Source of the DNA: Bacteroides ihuae | GTDB taxonomy: Bacteria; Bacteroidota; Bacteroidia; Bacteroidales; Bacteroidaceae | NCBI RefSeq assembly: GCF_900104585.1 | Contig: NZ_FNVX01000004.1 | Coordinates: forward strand, 682,001 to 746,000 | Reading direction: 5' to 3' | Length of the DNA stretch: 64,000 nt | Part shown: positions 16,767 through 27,500 of the stretch, in pieces | How positions within the stretch are numbered: the stretch's first letter is position 1 | Layout of the letters: each line of letters begins with the position of its first letter | The notes under the pieces: model-generated | The model's input: the letters and a program-made list of their open reading frames with translations, nothing else | Database searches by the model: none | Told to the model about the DNA's origin: nothing | Translations under genes and position numbers: made by a program

Positions 16767-18278
16767 ATGCGCTTTCGTTTCGCTCTTGCATCCTATTTAT
16801 TATGCCTATTCTCTCCTGCTTATGCCGGAGACACGATAACTGTGCAGATCAAAGACCAACTGTCTCCCGTGATACACTACATCGATTTCATAGAGCATAA
16901 TCCTGCGACAAAATCCTATCTGTCACACCCCGAATACACAGAATTGGAAACAAATTTCAGACGAAGCAATGGCAAAGCTATTCTATTGCAGGAAGGTACG
17001 CAAAAGCAAGAGCTTGGCATTATCGCCAAAACCTTTCAGTCCATGGGAAAAGGAATGATATGGGGTAATGCCAGCTATAGAAATGGGACGAAAGATAATG
17101 TGAAGTGGAACGAAAGCGCTGATTATCAAATAGTATATCCTTATGTGATGTGCGATACAGTAGGCGGTAATAATCTCAAGTCGGAGGAGTACGCTTTTGC
17201 CGGAGGATATGCCCGAAAGCTGGATAATATAACATGGGGGTTACAAGTAAACTACAGAGCCTTAAAAGAATACAGAACAAAAGATCCGAGACCGAACAAT
17301 ACAGCTTCCGACCTCTACTTTAGAGGTGGATTTACCTATAAATTAAATACGAAATACGCACTTGGCACCGGCTTTTTCTTACGGAAATACAAACAAGATA
17401 ACACAATACGTTTTCGCAGTACGATAGGTGTTGCTACCGTTTACCATTCCACAGGATTAGGTTCTGACATGTATCTCTTTGCCGGCAAGTCAGATGCCTA
17501 CAGAACATTGTATGATGGTAATGGCTATGGTGCAAATCTGCAACTAATTCCGGTTAAGGGATATGGAGTTACTATTGATCTAGCCTATGATCGCTTTATG
17601 TACGAAAAGCAACTAAACGATCTGCTCTATCTGCCAATATCTGAGATCAATGAAAACACATACAAAGCCGGCATTGCATACCGATGGAACAAAAGATGGG
17701 GAGCAAGATTTCAACTCAGTTATAAAGAAAGAACGGGTACTGAAAACCGATTTCATATACCTCAAACAAATGTTTATGAGAAAATTGCTTCAGCAGAACT
17801 ATATTCACACAAAGTAACCGATGCAAAGCTGTCACTACTATATGGAAGAGGAGAGCGCCCTAATGGAACAAATTGGTACATACTCCCTTTTGTCTCCATG
17901 AAGCAATCTAAAGAACAATACAAAGACCCTCTCCAAAAGATGAATATATCAACACTTTCAGAAGGGTTACAGATCCTCATATCATCTTCTTTCCAGAAAA
18001 TCATGCTACATTCGTCATTAAGCATGTCCAACAATCGGAACATGAAAAGCACATTGATTCTTACGAATGTGCCGGAAGAAAGTTATGTGAGCAAGGTTCT
18101 ACACTGCAATTACGATTATCTATCAGAAAACTATGTTTCCTTTAATCTATCACTACGAGCCGATTATCTACTATCAGGTAACAAAACTCTTTATTTCAAA
18201 ACAGTAGGAGACTATGTCTCCTACTCTACTGATTTTTATCATAGCACGTTGAGCGTGTCCGCAGGCATTGCTTTCTAA
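16767..18278 (+). CDS. DUF6850-type outer-membrane beta-barrel protein
   Basis: 503 residues. The signal peptide ends near AYA/GDTI. After a short N-terminal segment the chain is a succession of amphipathic strands (for example GMIWGNASYRNG, EEYAFAGGYARKL, YALGTGFFLRKYKQ, YGVTIDLAYDRFMY) ending STLSVSAGIAF with the terminal Phe typical of outer-membrane barrels. It is the last gene of the six-gene operon and is followed by a hairpin. From memory this family accompanies DUF4876 and DUF4857 in Bacteroides. Function unknown. Confidence 0.75.
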   Translation: MRFRFALASYLLCLFSPAYAGDTITVQIKDQLSPVIHYIDFIEHNPATKSYLSHPEYTELETNFRRSNGKAILLQEGTQKQELGIIAKTFQSMGKGMIWGNASYRNGTKDNVKWNESADYQIVYPYVMCDTVGGNNLKSEEYAFAGGYARKLDNITWGLQVNYRALKEYRTKDPRPNNTASDLYFRGGFTYKLNTKYALGTGFFLRKYKQDNTIRFRSTIGVATVYHSTGLGSDMYLFAGKSDAYRTLYDGNGYGANLQLIPVKGYGVTIDLAYDRFMYEKQLNDLLYLPISEINENTYKAGIAYRWNKRWGARFQLSYKERTGTENRFHIPQTNVYEKIASAELYSHKVTDAKLSLLYGRGERPNGTNWYILPFVSMKQSKEQYKDPLQKMNISTLSEGLQILISSSFQKIMLHSSLSMSNNRNMKSTLILTNVPEESYVSKVLHCNYDYLSENYVSFNLSLRADYLLSGNKTLYFKTVGDYVSYSTDFYHSTLSVSAGIAF

Positions 18279-18293
18279 TAGAAAGGCTTTTTT
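18270..18293 (+). terminator. Hairpin overlapping the stop of the DUF6850-type gene
   Basis: CTTTC-TAATA-GAAAG followed by GGCTTTTTT. The short stem and T-run suggest an intrinsic terminator of the ABC/TonB operon. Confidence 0.5.
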
Positions 18294-18359
18294 CTCTATT
18301 GAGAATCAATCATACGACGTTTGAATTTATAATCTCTATCGACCGATAGAATTAAACTG

Positions 18360-18390
18360 TTGGATCATCAACATTACACTCGTATCTTTG
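18360..18390 (+). promoter_or_regulatory. Consensus promoter of the peroxiredoxin-dps operon
   Basis: TTG at 18360-18362, exactly 20 bp, then TATCTTTG at 18383-18390. A full match to the Bacteroidota housekeeping promoter. Confidence 0.75.
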
Positions 18391-18428
18391 TTTATATTTT
18401 ATTACCAGCTATATAAAAAAAAGAATTT

Positions 18429-19130
18429 ATGGAAGAAATGAATGTAATGCCAAGAATTGGCGAACTTGCTCCTGAATTTGAAGCAGTAACAACACAAGGA
18501 AAAATTAATTTCCCTGGGGATTTTAAAGGTAAATGGGTTATTCTGTTTAGTCATCCAGCCGACTTTACACCTGTTTGTACAACTGAATTTATGGCTTTCG
18601 GAAAAATGGCAGCAGAGTATGAAGCTTTGAATTGTCAACTTGTTGGATTATCAATTGATGGTTTGTATAGCCATATTGCTTGGCTGCGAACTATAAAGGA
18701 TAAAATAGACTACAAAGGGATGAAGAATATCGAAATTAAGTTCCCCTTAATAGAGGATGTCTCTATGAATGTAGCCAAGCTATATGGTATGGTGCAGCCC
18801 GGAGAAAGTAAGACTCAGGCTGTTCGTGCGGTTTTCTTTATTGATCCAAAGGGAGTCATTCGTACTATCTTGTATTATCCGCTGTCTTTAGGACGCAATT
18901 TTGATGAAATTAAACGTATTCTCATTGGTTTGAGAACAGTTGATAACTTTGGCGTTGCATTGCCTGCCGACTGGCAACCGGGCGATGAGGTGATTGTTCC
19001 AACAGCCGGTTCTTGCGGAGTAGCAAAAGAAAGAATGGAGGATAATACAGGTGAGCTAACTTGTTATGATTGGTTCTTTTGTACTCGAAAGTTATCCAAA
19101 GAGGATGTTGAAAGCAAATTAAGCGAATAA
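18429..19130 (+). CDS. Peroxiredoxin, Prx6-like (AhpC/TSA family)
   Basis: 233 residues, cytosolic. Reduces hydrogen and organic peroxides with a peroxidatic Cys in PADFTPVCTTEF (C50 from this start). The C-terminal extension holds further Cys (SCGVAKERM and TCYDWFFCTRKL), as in the archaeal/bacterial Prx6 group where these Cys resolve the sulfenic acid. Length is usual. An in-frame ATG at 18438 (MNVMPRIG) is an equally plausible start. A full consensus promoter lies upstream and dps follows after 38 bp, forming an oxidative-stress pair. Confidence 0.93.
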   Translation: MEEMNVMPRIGELAPEFEAVTTQGKINFPGDFKGKWVILFSHPADFTPVCTTEFMAFGKMAAEYEALNCQLVGLSIDGLYSHIAWLRTIKDKIDYKGMKNIEIKFPLIEDVSMNVAKLYGMVQPGESKTQAVRAVFFIDPKGVIRTILYYPLSLGRNFDEIKRILIGLRTVDNFGVALPADWQPGDEVIVPTAGSCGVAKERMEDNTGELTCYDWFFCTRKLSKEDVESKLSE

Positions 19131-19168
19131 AGACAAAGCATTTTTAAATAGAACAAAAAATAATAATT

Positions 19169-19645
19169 ATGAAAACATTAAAACAAATTAATTTGAACGA
19201 GAAAGAAGTAAATAGTGTAGTGGCTTCATTGCAACAATTGCTGGCCGACTTCCAAGTTTATTATACCAATCTTCGTGGTTTCCACTGGAACATCAAAGGA
19301 CAAGGTTTCTTTGTTTTGCACAGTAAATTTGAAGAAATGTATAACGATGCCGCTGAAAAAGCAGATGAATTGGCCGAACGTATTCTAATGCTAGGTGATA
19401 CTCCCTCCAATAAATTTAGTGAGTACCTGAAAGTCGCCAAAATAGAGGAAGTAGACAGAGTTAGCAACGCAGACGAAGCACTGAGTAATATTCTCAAGAC
19501 TTACTCTTATTTAATAAAAGAAGAAAGGAAACTGCTGACACTTGCGTCAAAAGCGAACGATGAGGTGACTGTTGCCTTGATGAGTGATTTCCTGAAAGAA
19601 CAAGAAAAGATGGTTTGGATGCTTACTGCCTACAATAGCAAATAA
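19169..19645 (+). CDS. dps: Dps ferritin-like DNA-protection protein
   Basis: 158 residues. Forms a dodecameric shell that oxidises and stores iron, often using peroxide. The inter-subunit ferroxidase ligands are all visible with canonical spacing: H39 (RGFHWNIKG), H51, E55, D66 and E70 (in HSKFEEMYNDAAEKADELAE). There is no long Lys-rich N-terminal tail, so direct DNA binding is uncertain. It is co-transcribed with the peroxiredoxin upstream. Confidence 0.95.
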   Translation: MKTLKQINLNEKEVNSVVASLQQLLADFQVYYTNLRGFHWNIKGQGFFVLHSKFEEMYNDAAEKADELAERILMLGDTPSNKFSEYLKVAKIEEVDRVSNADEALSNILKTYSYLIKEERKLLTLASKANDEVTVALMSDFLKEQEKMVWMLTAYNSK

Positions 19646-19665
19646 GCTCCTCTTTACTACATAAA

Positions 19666-19709
19666 GAAGAAAGTCTGGCATTCGTCAATAAGAGTGTCAG
19701 ACTTTCTTC
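19666..19709. terminator. 15-bp stem hairpin after dps
   Basis: GAAGAAAGTCTGGCA (19666-19680) pairs with TGTCAGACTTTCTTC (19695-19709) with one G-U. There is no long T-run after it, but its position 20 bp after the stop suggests a terminator. Confidence 0.65.
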
Positions 19710-19778
19710 AATTAATGCCATTCGTCAAGCGTTTCCGCCCAACCGTCCTCATAATTTCGGCAAATCTTACAGCATCGT

Positions 19779-19786
19779 TATTTTTG
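19779..19786 (+). promoter_or_regulatory. -7 box for the receptor/two-component operon
   Basis: TATTTTTG fits TAnnTTTG and ends 22 bp before the start at 19809. A TTC at 19756-19758 sits at the -33 spacing. Confidence 0.45.
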
Positions 19787-19808
19787 TTGCACTAAAATAT
19801 AAAGCAAT

Positions 19809-22253
19809 ATGATAAATAGAATGATGATGTGCATTTGCACAAATCTGGCAATCCTGTTTCCGCTGTCCGCACAAACGGTGAGCGGAAGAGTTCTTGATAA
19901 ACAAAACAGTCCGTTAGAAGGGATTAATACCGTTATTCTACAGGCTAAAGATTCCACTTACATCACCGGAGGAATCACCGATGCCACAGGCCGGTTTTCT
20001 TTACCTGTAGTAACTTCGGGTAAACTCATCCTTCAGTTCTCTTCTATCGGATATCAGAAACATTCCATAACTTTCTCATTGGCGCATGGAAGCAAAAAAC
20101 AGATAGGTGATGTTACGCTCAGTGAAGATAGCTACCTCTTATCCGGAGTAACGGTAACAGCACAAAAGCCGGAAATGGAACTAACTTCTTCGACTACTGT
20201 GGTCAACCTTTCATCGTCGGTTATGGGTTCGCAAGGAACTTTGTTTGACGCCTTGAAAAGGCTGCCGGGTGTGCAAGTCAGACAAGACGGCACCATCTTA
20301 CTCAACGGACAGACGGGGGCAACGGTCATGATTAACGGTAAGCTCACCTACCTGACGGGGACTAGTCTGGTAGGATATTTGCAAACCATCCCAGCCTCAT
20401 CAATAGGTAAAATAGAGCTTGTCAGCACCCCATCAGCACAATACGATGCCTCAGGGAAAAGTGGATTGATAAAGATTGAAATGAGTAAAAATAGTGTTCA
20501 GGGAATACTTGCTTCTATCAATACAGGGTATCAGCAGCTAAGCAACTATGGCAGAGGAAATGGAGGCTTTGCACTTCAGGTACGTAAGAACAAGCTCAAT
20601 CTCTCCGCGAACTATGCTTATTATCAGGGAATAGAGATTAACCCCACAGTCATTTTCAGAGACCATACCGATTATGAGCAGGCAACCCTCACACCCGTAT
20701 ACTTAAATCAATTGGCGCATCGAACCTATGACTATAAATACCAATCTTTTAAAATCGGAGTTGATTACGATCTATCTCCCCGTTTGTCTGTTGGCGCATA
20801 TAGCAGCAAGAGCTGGAACAATCAACTCAGAAAAGAGAGAATGGCATCTACTTTCCTGTCAGCACGTCCTCAGGCCGACTCTACTCTCACAACGTGGAAC
20901 AGAAACAGATTAAGTCAAAGCAATCAGCAAGGGGGAATGAACGCAACCTATAAATCAGCAAAGAAACTAGAATGGAATACCTTCTTTGATTTCCAAACTT
21001 ACAATTCGTCAAATAAGCAAGCCCAACAAAGCATATTCCATTCCTACACCACCGAAGAAGATGCACTAGCCGACACACTAAGCGGAAGACTGAAAGCCAA
21101 CATACATATATATTCATTACAGACAAACATTGAAATGCCACTTACGGACAAACTTCAGTTCAGCGCAGGTGCCAAAACCGCATGGGTGGAAATTGACAAC
21201 ATCACTCAATATGAAAACATGAAAAGCGGCATCTGGGCACCTGACTTAAGCATGAGCAACCGCTTCATTTATAACGAAGATGTCTATGCCGGATATTCTC
21301 AGTTGCAGGGACAGATTGGAAAAGCATCCCATTTTGAATTGGGCTTGCGAGTGGAACATACTCGCATAAACGGCAAACTGAGAGAAGACGCATCTAAGAA
21401 TGACTCAACCTTTCGCACAAGATATACTCAACTTTTCCCATTCATGAAGCTAGAACATCGGTGGAAGAGCGATTATAGTCTGGCTCTCATCTATGGCAGT
21501 CGCATAGTACGCCCTAACTATCAAGATATGAACCCCTTTATGAGCATAAACGACAAATATCTATATGAACAGGGAAACGTTCATTTAAAGCCTGAGTTAA
21601 TTCAAAATATTGAGGTGGCCCTAATGCTAAAAAAGCAATACCGCATGGTACTCTTTGGCACATATACGCAACACCCTATCAGCAAAAGTTACAGAATTGA
21701 CGATGAAAACCGCGCTTGGGTATATCCTTTGAATCTTTCGTCCGACTATGCTTATGGCACCAGACTGACTGCGATCAATCTGCACCCATTAGAGTGGTGG
21801 ACACTAAACTCCACCGCAACATGTACCTACAAAAAATATGCATGGATCACGAACGATGAAAAGCAACGCAACAAGATGGTTACTCCAATGATTTATTGTG
21901 GCAACCAATTTAGACTAACTCATGGGTGGAATGCAGAAGCCAGTGGGTACTGGAATGGGAAAACCCCAATGGGGCAAGCTACGATAAAATCGCTCTGGTC
22001 TGTTTCCGTTGGTGTATCAAAAAGCTTATTTGGCAACAAAGGTTCTTTGCGTTTGTTTGTTGACGATGCCCTATCTTCCCGCTACATACATATCAATCTT
22101 ACCAGTGTTAAGAAGGAAGCGTGGTATAAAGAGAGAAAACAAGCCTTGGTTGGTATCAGCTTTTCTTATAAGTTCCACCAAGGAGGAGAAGTTAAAGATT
22201 CACACGCAAAAAGTGAGATTATTGAGAGTAAAAGAATAAATTTGCAGAAATAA
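19809..22253 (+). CDS. TonB-dependent receptor-like outer-membrane beta-barrel family protein
   Basis: 814 residues. The signal peptide ends near PLSA/QTVS. A carboxypeptidase-like domain (VSGRVLDKQNSPLEGINTVIL ... FSSIGYQKHSI) covers about 22-110, then a plug (LFDALKRLPGVQVRQDGTILLNG ... IELVSTPSAQYDASGKSGLIKIEM), then a barrel. This is the smaller outer-membrane beta-barrel family class rather than SusC. It is followed after 10 bp by a LytS-like kinase and its LytTR regulator, which may sense or control receptor traffic. Substrate unknown. Confidence 0.87.
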   Translation: MINRMMMCICTNLAILFPLSAQTVSGRVLDKQNSPLEGINTVILQAKDSTYITGGITDATGRFSLPVVTSGKLILQFSSIGYQKHSITFSLAHGSKKQIGDVTLSEDSYLLSGVTVTAQKPEMELTSSTTVVNLSSSVMGSQGTLFDALKRLPGVQVRQDGTILLNGQTGATVMINGKLTYLTGTSLVGYLQTIPASSIGKIELVSTPSAQYDASGKSGLIKIEMSKNSVQGILASINTGYQQLSNYGRGNGGFALQVRKNKLNLSANYAYYQGIEINPTVIFRDHTDYEQATLTPVYLNQLAHRTYDYKYQSFKIGVDYDLSPRLSVGAYSSKSWNNQLRKERMASTFLSARPQADSTLTTWNRNRLSQSNQQGGMNATYKSAKKLEWNTFFDFQTYNSSNKQAQQSIFHSYTTEEDALADTLSGRLKANIHIYSLQTNIEMPLTDKLQFSAGAKTAWVEIDNITQYENMKSGIWAPDLSMSNRFIYNEDVYAGYSQLQGQIGKASHFELGLRVEHTRINGKLREDASKNDSTFRTRYTQLFPFMKLEHRWKSDYSLALIYGSRIVRPNYQDMNPFMSINDKYLYEQGNVHLKPELIQNIEVALMLKKQYRMVLFGTYTQHPISKSYRIDDENRAWVYPLNLSSDYAYGTRLTAINLHPLEWWTLNSTATCTYKKYAWITNDEKQRNKMVTPMIYCGNQFRLTHGWNAEASGYWNGKTPMGQATIKSLWSVSVGVSKSLFGNKGSLRLFVDDALSSRYIHINLTSVKKEAWYKERKQALVGISFSYKFHQGGEVKDSHAKSEIIESKRINLQK

Positions 22254-22263
22254 CAGAACATCA

Positions 22264-23298
22264 ATGAAAACATTCATTCGTTGGATAGCACCTTTGTTAC
22301 TAGGCATCGTCATGTTTAACTGCATACGGTTGGTCACTGATCTGCCCCGCAACGACGAGTTCTGGTCTAACTCGCTCCGCTACCACATGCAAGCACTATG
22401 CGTTACTATATTGTCCTGTTATTACTTCGATTATCGCATCCGTAAGTTTCTGAGCAAAGACAACTCACGCATCAAGCAATCTACGATAAAAGAGTACCTG
22501 CTACTCACCTTCATTGTTTTTGTTTCGTTGAATCTCATGATGATTACAGGTGATCTTACAGGGCTACTATATATGGGCAACCATCTAAACGATTATGTCA
22601 TAGCCAACGTTATTTACCTTCCGCTTTTTTTGCTTTACTACACCCTTGTACGCAGCTATCTGATTACAACGAATTATCACAAGCAATCACTACAGCTCGA
22701 AAAGGTAAAAGTAGAGCAACTGGATATGGAACTTAAATTCCTCAAGTCACAATATCATCCGCATTTCCTTTTTAATGCACTCAACACCATCTATTTCCAG
22801 ATTGAAGATGAAAATTCTCAAGCTCGTTCGTCTATTGAGTTACTCTCTCAATTGCTGCGATATCAACTATACGACATACAGAAAAAAGTGACCCTCCGGC
22901 AAGAGATTGATTATCTGACAGCGTACATTCGTTTTCAACAAATGCGCATGAGTCAGCGGCTACAACTCACGCAAGAATATGATGAAAACATGGGGGAACA
23001 AGAGATACATCCATTACTTTTTCAACCCTTAGTCGAGAATGCTTTTAAATATGTAGGCGGTGATTATAACATCTATTTCAGCTTCAAGCTAAATGAAGAC
23101 CGGCTTCTATTTAAAGCTGAAAACTCCATTCCGGCAAACTCAGCCGAACAGAAGCAAAAGGACAAAGGTATCGGCATTGAGAACCTGAAGAGAAGATTGA
23201 ACCTACTGTACCCCGAGAAACACCAACTCACGATCACGCACGATAAAGAAATGTTTCGTGCAGAACTCACTCTAAAGCTCGATTCGTATGCAGATTAA
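22264..23298 (+). CDS. LytS/YehU-type sensor histidine kinase
   Basis: 344 residues. Four membrane segments lie in the first about 135 residues (LLLGIVMFNCIRL, ALCVTILSCYYF, YLLLTFIVFVSLNLMMI, NVIYLPLFLLYYTLV), followed by a His_kinase domain with the phospho-acceptor motif YHPHFLFNALN and a HATPase region containing FQPLVENAFKY and KGIGIENLKRRL. No extracellular sensor domain is present, so the signal is probably sensed in the membrane. It overlaps the response-regulator gene by 11 bp. Confidence 0.92.
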   Translation: MKTFIRWIAPLLLGIVMFNCIRLVTDLPRNDEFWSNSLRYHMQALCVTILSCYYFDYRIRKFLSKDNSRIKQSTIKEYLLLTFIVFVSLNLMMITGDLTGLLYMGNHLNDYVIANVIYLPLFLLYYTLVRSYLITTNYHKQSLQLEKVKVEQLDMELKFLKSQYHPHFLFNALNTIYFQIEDENSQARSSIELLSQLLRYQLYDIQKKVTLRQEIDYLTAYIRFQQMRMSQRLQLTQEYDENMGEQEIHPLLFQPLVENAFKYVGGDYNIYFSFKLNEDRLLFKAENSIPANSAEQKQKDKGIGIENLKRRLNLLYPEKHQLTITHDKEMFRAELTLKLDSYAD

Positions 23299-23992
23299 AT
23301 GTGTTATAACAGATGATGAGCCCATCGCCCGTAAAGGCATAAGGAGCTATGTTGAGAAAATAGATTTTCTTCGTTTGCAGGCTGAGTGTGAAGATGCTTT
23401 GCAACTCAACAATCTTTTGATGACAGAGCAGGTGGACTTACTCTTTCTTGATATTGAGATGCCTCATCTATCGGGCATGGAGTTTCTTGCACAGATAAAA
23501 AACCCACCCAAGGTGATCATCACTTCTGCCTATGAGCAATATGCCTTGCAAGGATATGAACTCAATGTCGTCGACTATTTATTAAAGCCGATCTCATTCG
23601 ATCGCTTTCTGAGAGCCGTCAACAAAGTACGTGACTTAATAGAGAAAGAGCAACAAGACACCAGTGACTCTTACATTTTTGTGAAAACGAACAAACTATT
23701 AAAGAAGGTAACGCTCAGCAATATCCTTTTTATTGAGAGCATGGAAAACTATGTGATCATTTACACAAATGAATCGAAAGAGATCGTTTATACTCCGCTA
23801 AAGAAGATTATGGAGTACCTGCCCGACCAGCAATTCCTACAAGTACACCGTTCGTATGTGGTGAATGCCTCTGCAGTGAAAGCCATCGAAGGAAACCAAT
23901 TGATTATGGGAATGCATAAGATTCCAATTGCCAGAAACATGCGTGAACACGTGTTTGAAACATTATTGAAAAATAAACTAATCTCCAGATAA
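23288..23992 (+). CDS. LytTR-family response regulator
   Basis: 234 residues. The receiver domain (1-120) has the acidic pocket (D9/D10), phospho-acceptor D55 in LLFLDIEMPH, Thr/Ser at TSAY and K100 in LLKPISF. The LytTR DNA-binding domain (about 140-230) contains NILFIESMENYVIIY and FLQVHRSYVVN. It is the partner of the preceding kinase. The target is probably the own operon or the SusC/SusD pair downstream, which is inference. Confidence 0.92.
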   Translation: MQIKCVITDDEPIARKGIRSYVEKIDFLRLQAECEDALQLNNLLMTEQVDLLFLDIEMPHLSGMEFLAQIKNPPKVIITSAYEQYALQGYELNVVDYLLKPISFDRFLRAVNKVRDLIEKEQQDTSDSYIFVKTNKLLKKVTLSNILFIESMENYVIIYTNESKEIVYTPLKKIMEYLPDQQFLQVHRSYVVNASAVKAIEGNQLIMGMHKIPIARNMREHVFETLLKNKLISR

Positions 23993-24553
23993 GTCTTTCT
24001 CAGCTTCCCTACCCCCTTAATATGATAGAGAGTAGGGAAGCTGTTTCGTTAAGATAGATTGATCACCGATTAGATCCGCAGCTTTACCCTCTTCAACACT
24101 ATCTTCTTCCAGATAAGCCTTACAGCCTCTTTCTATTGATTTACTCCCTCCACAAATAAGTTAATAAGCTTTTAAATGTTTTACTTCAGATAGCCATACA
24201 TTCAGAGCACTCCTCTATTGTTTTACCAAAAATTGCTAAAGAGTGATAATAATAAAATAATGCGTGAGCAATCATTTCTTTATTCTTATGACACCCCAAT
24301 GTAACTTTCGAGCCGTTCATTTGCAACATAATTTAAGAAATAGCGCTATTTCTTATGTTTTATTGTTGGACATTCAGCTCTATAATGCCCTTGTTATCGC
24401 AATCAGCAAGTATTTTTTTATCAATCCCAATATTCACTCTTGAAAAAGAGCACATTGCTGTGATAACTAGAATTATTAAAAAAAAGAGATTTAACTAAAA
24501 GTCCCCACTAAAACGATCATTTATGAATCTTAAAAAAAACAAATGGCTTAGTT
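23993..24553. other. Intergenic region upstream of SusC
   Basis: 561 bp. The first 50 bp hold a terminator. The remainder is AT-rich without a consensus -7 box I can defend and without a reading frame worth calling; a long regulated leader for susC is possible. Confidence 0.5.
24001..24043 (+). terminator. Terminator after the response regulator
   Basis: CAGCTTCCCTAC (24001-24012) pairs perfectly with GTAGGGAAGCTG (24032-24043), followed by TTTCGTT. Confidence 0.8.
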
Positions 24554-27500
24554 ATGAAAAAAAAGAGAAAAATTGGAAAGTCTTTACTTCTATTGGGGTG
24601 TAGTACTTTATCATTATTCGCTTTTGCCGGTACAACTAGAGAGAATGACCGGACAGAAAAGCAAGAAGTGAGAGAAGTAATGCAGTCGCCTTCCGAAAAA
24701 AAACTAAAAGGTTATATCAGTGATGAGAACGGTGAACCGATCGTGGGAGCAACCATCTTACAAAAAGGAACAAGCAACGGCGTAGCTACTAGCTTAGATG
24801 GAACGTTTACGCTTAGTGTTCCCGGCAATGCTACATTATCTATTTCTTATATCGGCTACCTGAGTAAAGAAATTCCTGTAAAAGACCGCACGTTCATTGC
24901 TCTTTCTCTAATCCCTAATAATAAAATGCTCGATGAAGTGGTCGTTGTAGGATTCGGTAAGCAAAAGAAAGAGTCGCTGGTGGGTGCTGTACAGGCCGTT
25001 AAACCGGAAGATTTGAAAATGACTTCAAGTAGCCTTACCACCTCTTTTGCCGGAAATGTACCCGGTATTATTGCTCGCCAAACGAAAGGCGAACCCGGAG
25101 ATGACGCGGCGCAATTCTATATCCGAGGGGTCTCTACCTTCGGCTCAAATACTGCTCCATTGATTATTCTGGACGGTGTGGATATTAATACTACCATGAT
25201 GAATAACATCCCACCAGAGTCCATTGCTTCTTTCTCCGTCTTAAAGGATGCTACGGCAACCTCACTCTATGGTTCTCGCGGAGCAAATGGTGTGATTATC
25301 ATTGTCACCAAACAAGGAGAAATTTCGGAAAAGATGTCAGTGGATATCCGTTTTGACAATACATTCTCTATGCCTACGTTTATTCAAAAGATGGCTGATG
25401 GTAGCACCTATATGGAGATGTATAACGAAGCAAAGCAGAATGATGCCAAAGCAAATGGTGTGGCATATACTCCTTTTTATAGCCAGGACAAGATAGATAA
25501 GACTCGTGCAGGAGCAGATCCTTATCTATTTCCCAATAATGACTGGTATCACATGTTGTTCAAAGACTTCGCTGTTAATCGCAACCTGAATGCCACGGTA
25601 AAAGGTGGAAGTAAGAATGTGAATTACTTCTTAAATGCCGGCGTCTTTCTTGAAAACGGAATCGTACGTACTCCCAAAGAGTCGATGGTTGATGTGGCCA
25701 TGAACAGTAAGAAGTACCTTTTCCAAAGTAACGTAACAGCGCGCTTAACGCCTACCACTAAGATGAGCTTGAATATGAATGCTCAGATTTCACAGTATCA
25801 TGCACCTTTCTCGGGTACTGATTCGGGTGATTTACGTGGTGAGATGGGACTTCAGGACTTCTTCTATGCTACGATGCGTGCCAACCCGGTACGTTTTGCT
25901 GCCGTACTTCCCGGAGAAGTGGACGACACCTTTGTGCGCTACGGTAATAATACATCATGGGACGTAGGTAATGTTGATGTAAACCCGTATGCTAAAATGA
26001 GTAGCGGATATACAGAGCGTAGTTATGTATATATGACTACAGCTTTCAATATTGAGCAAGACTTGAAGTTCATTACGCCCGGATTAAGCGTCAGCGGTTT
26101 GGCTTCTTTCTATAATTATAGCTACAGCTGGCTGAAAAACTGGATTCAACCTTATTATTATAAGGTTTCAGATGCTTATACCGTGGACGACAAAGGCGGT
26201 TACAATTATACGCAATCTCCTATTGGTACTGCAGGCAACACAGCTCTCCAAGCTTCATCCGGTCAGAACCCAACCAATCGCGTATGGTCTTTACAGTCAA
26301 AAGTGGACTATGCCCGTACTTTTGGTGCACACAATGTGGGAGCCACATTCGTTTACCACATGAAGGAGACTCGTAACGACAAGAACGGAGGAACCGAGAA
26401 AGAGTTACTCCCTTTCCGCGAACAAGGGTTGGCCGGACGTTTGACATACGATTATGATCACCGCTATTTGATGGAAGCAACCTTTGGCTACAACGGCTCG
26501 GAGAATTTTATGAAAGGCCATCGTTTCGGTTTGTTTCCTGCTATTGCAGTTGGATGGACAATGTCAAATGAAAAGTTCTTTGAACCTCTTAAAGAAACTG
26601 TTAATAACCTGAAACTGCGAGCTACCTTCGGATTGGCCGGAAATGACGCCCTTGGCACACGTTTCCCCTATATAACGGAAGTTAGTCTTAATAACACATT
26701 GGATTGGCAGTCGGGTACAGACTATTCCACTGTGAGCGGTCCGCTAATTAAAGTTTATGGAAATCAAAACGCTACCTGGGAAAAGTCGAAAAAGCTAAAC
26801 TTAGGTATTGACTTGAGCTTTATGCACGCATTGGATTTCAGTCTGGACTATTTTAGAGAAGATCGTACAGGTATTTTCATGCAACGTCGTTCTATCCCTT
26901 CTACATTGGGATTTGCCAACAATTTGCCCTATGCCAATATCGGTGCGGTGAAAAATCAAGGTATAGACATGAGCCTCGTTTACAACAAGATCATCAGCAA
27001 AGACTGGAGTATCCGTCTGAACGGAAGTTTTACTTATGCTCATAATGAAGTGGTTGATAAGGATGAACCTGAAAACGTAGAGCCTTACTATTCAGAGATA
27101 GGACACCCGATCAATAGCATCCGCGGATATGTGGCCGATGGACTATTCACTTCGCAAGAAGAGATCGACAACTCTCCCAAACAGACCCTTTCAACCTATA
27201 CCATAGGAGATATTAAATATAAAGATTTGAATGGTGACGAAAAAATAGATGGAAATGATATCACCACCATTGGAAATCCGGAAATACCGGAGATTGTTTA
27301 CGGTTTTGGCGGTACGGTGAAGTATAAGAAGTGGGATGTATCACTCATGATTCAAGGGTCGGCAAAAGTAAGCCTGATGATGGAAGATATACACCCGTTT
27401 GCCGATGCAGCACATCAAGGTTATAATATCTCGCAAGCCATTGTCGATAATCACTGGTCGGAATCAAACAACGTTGCCAATGCAGCTTATCCCCGTCTAT

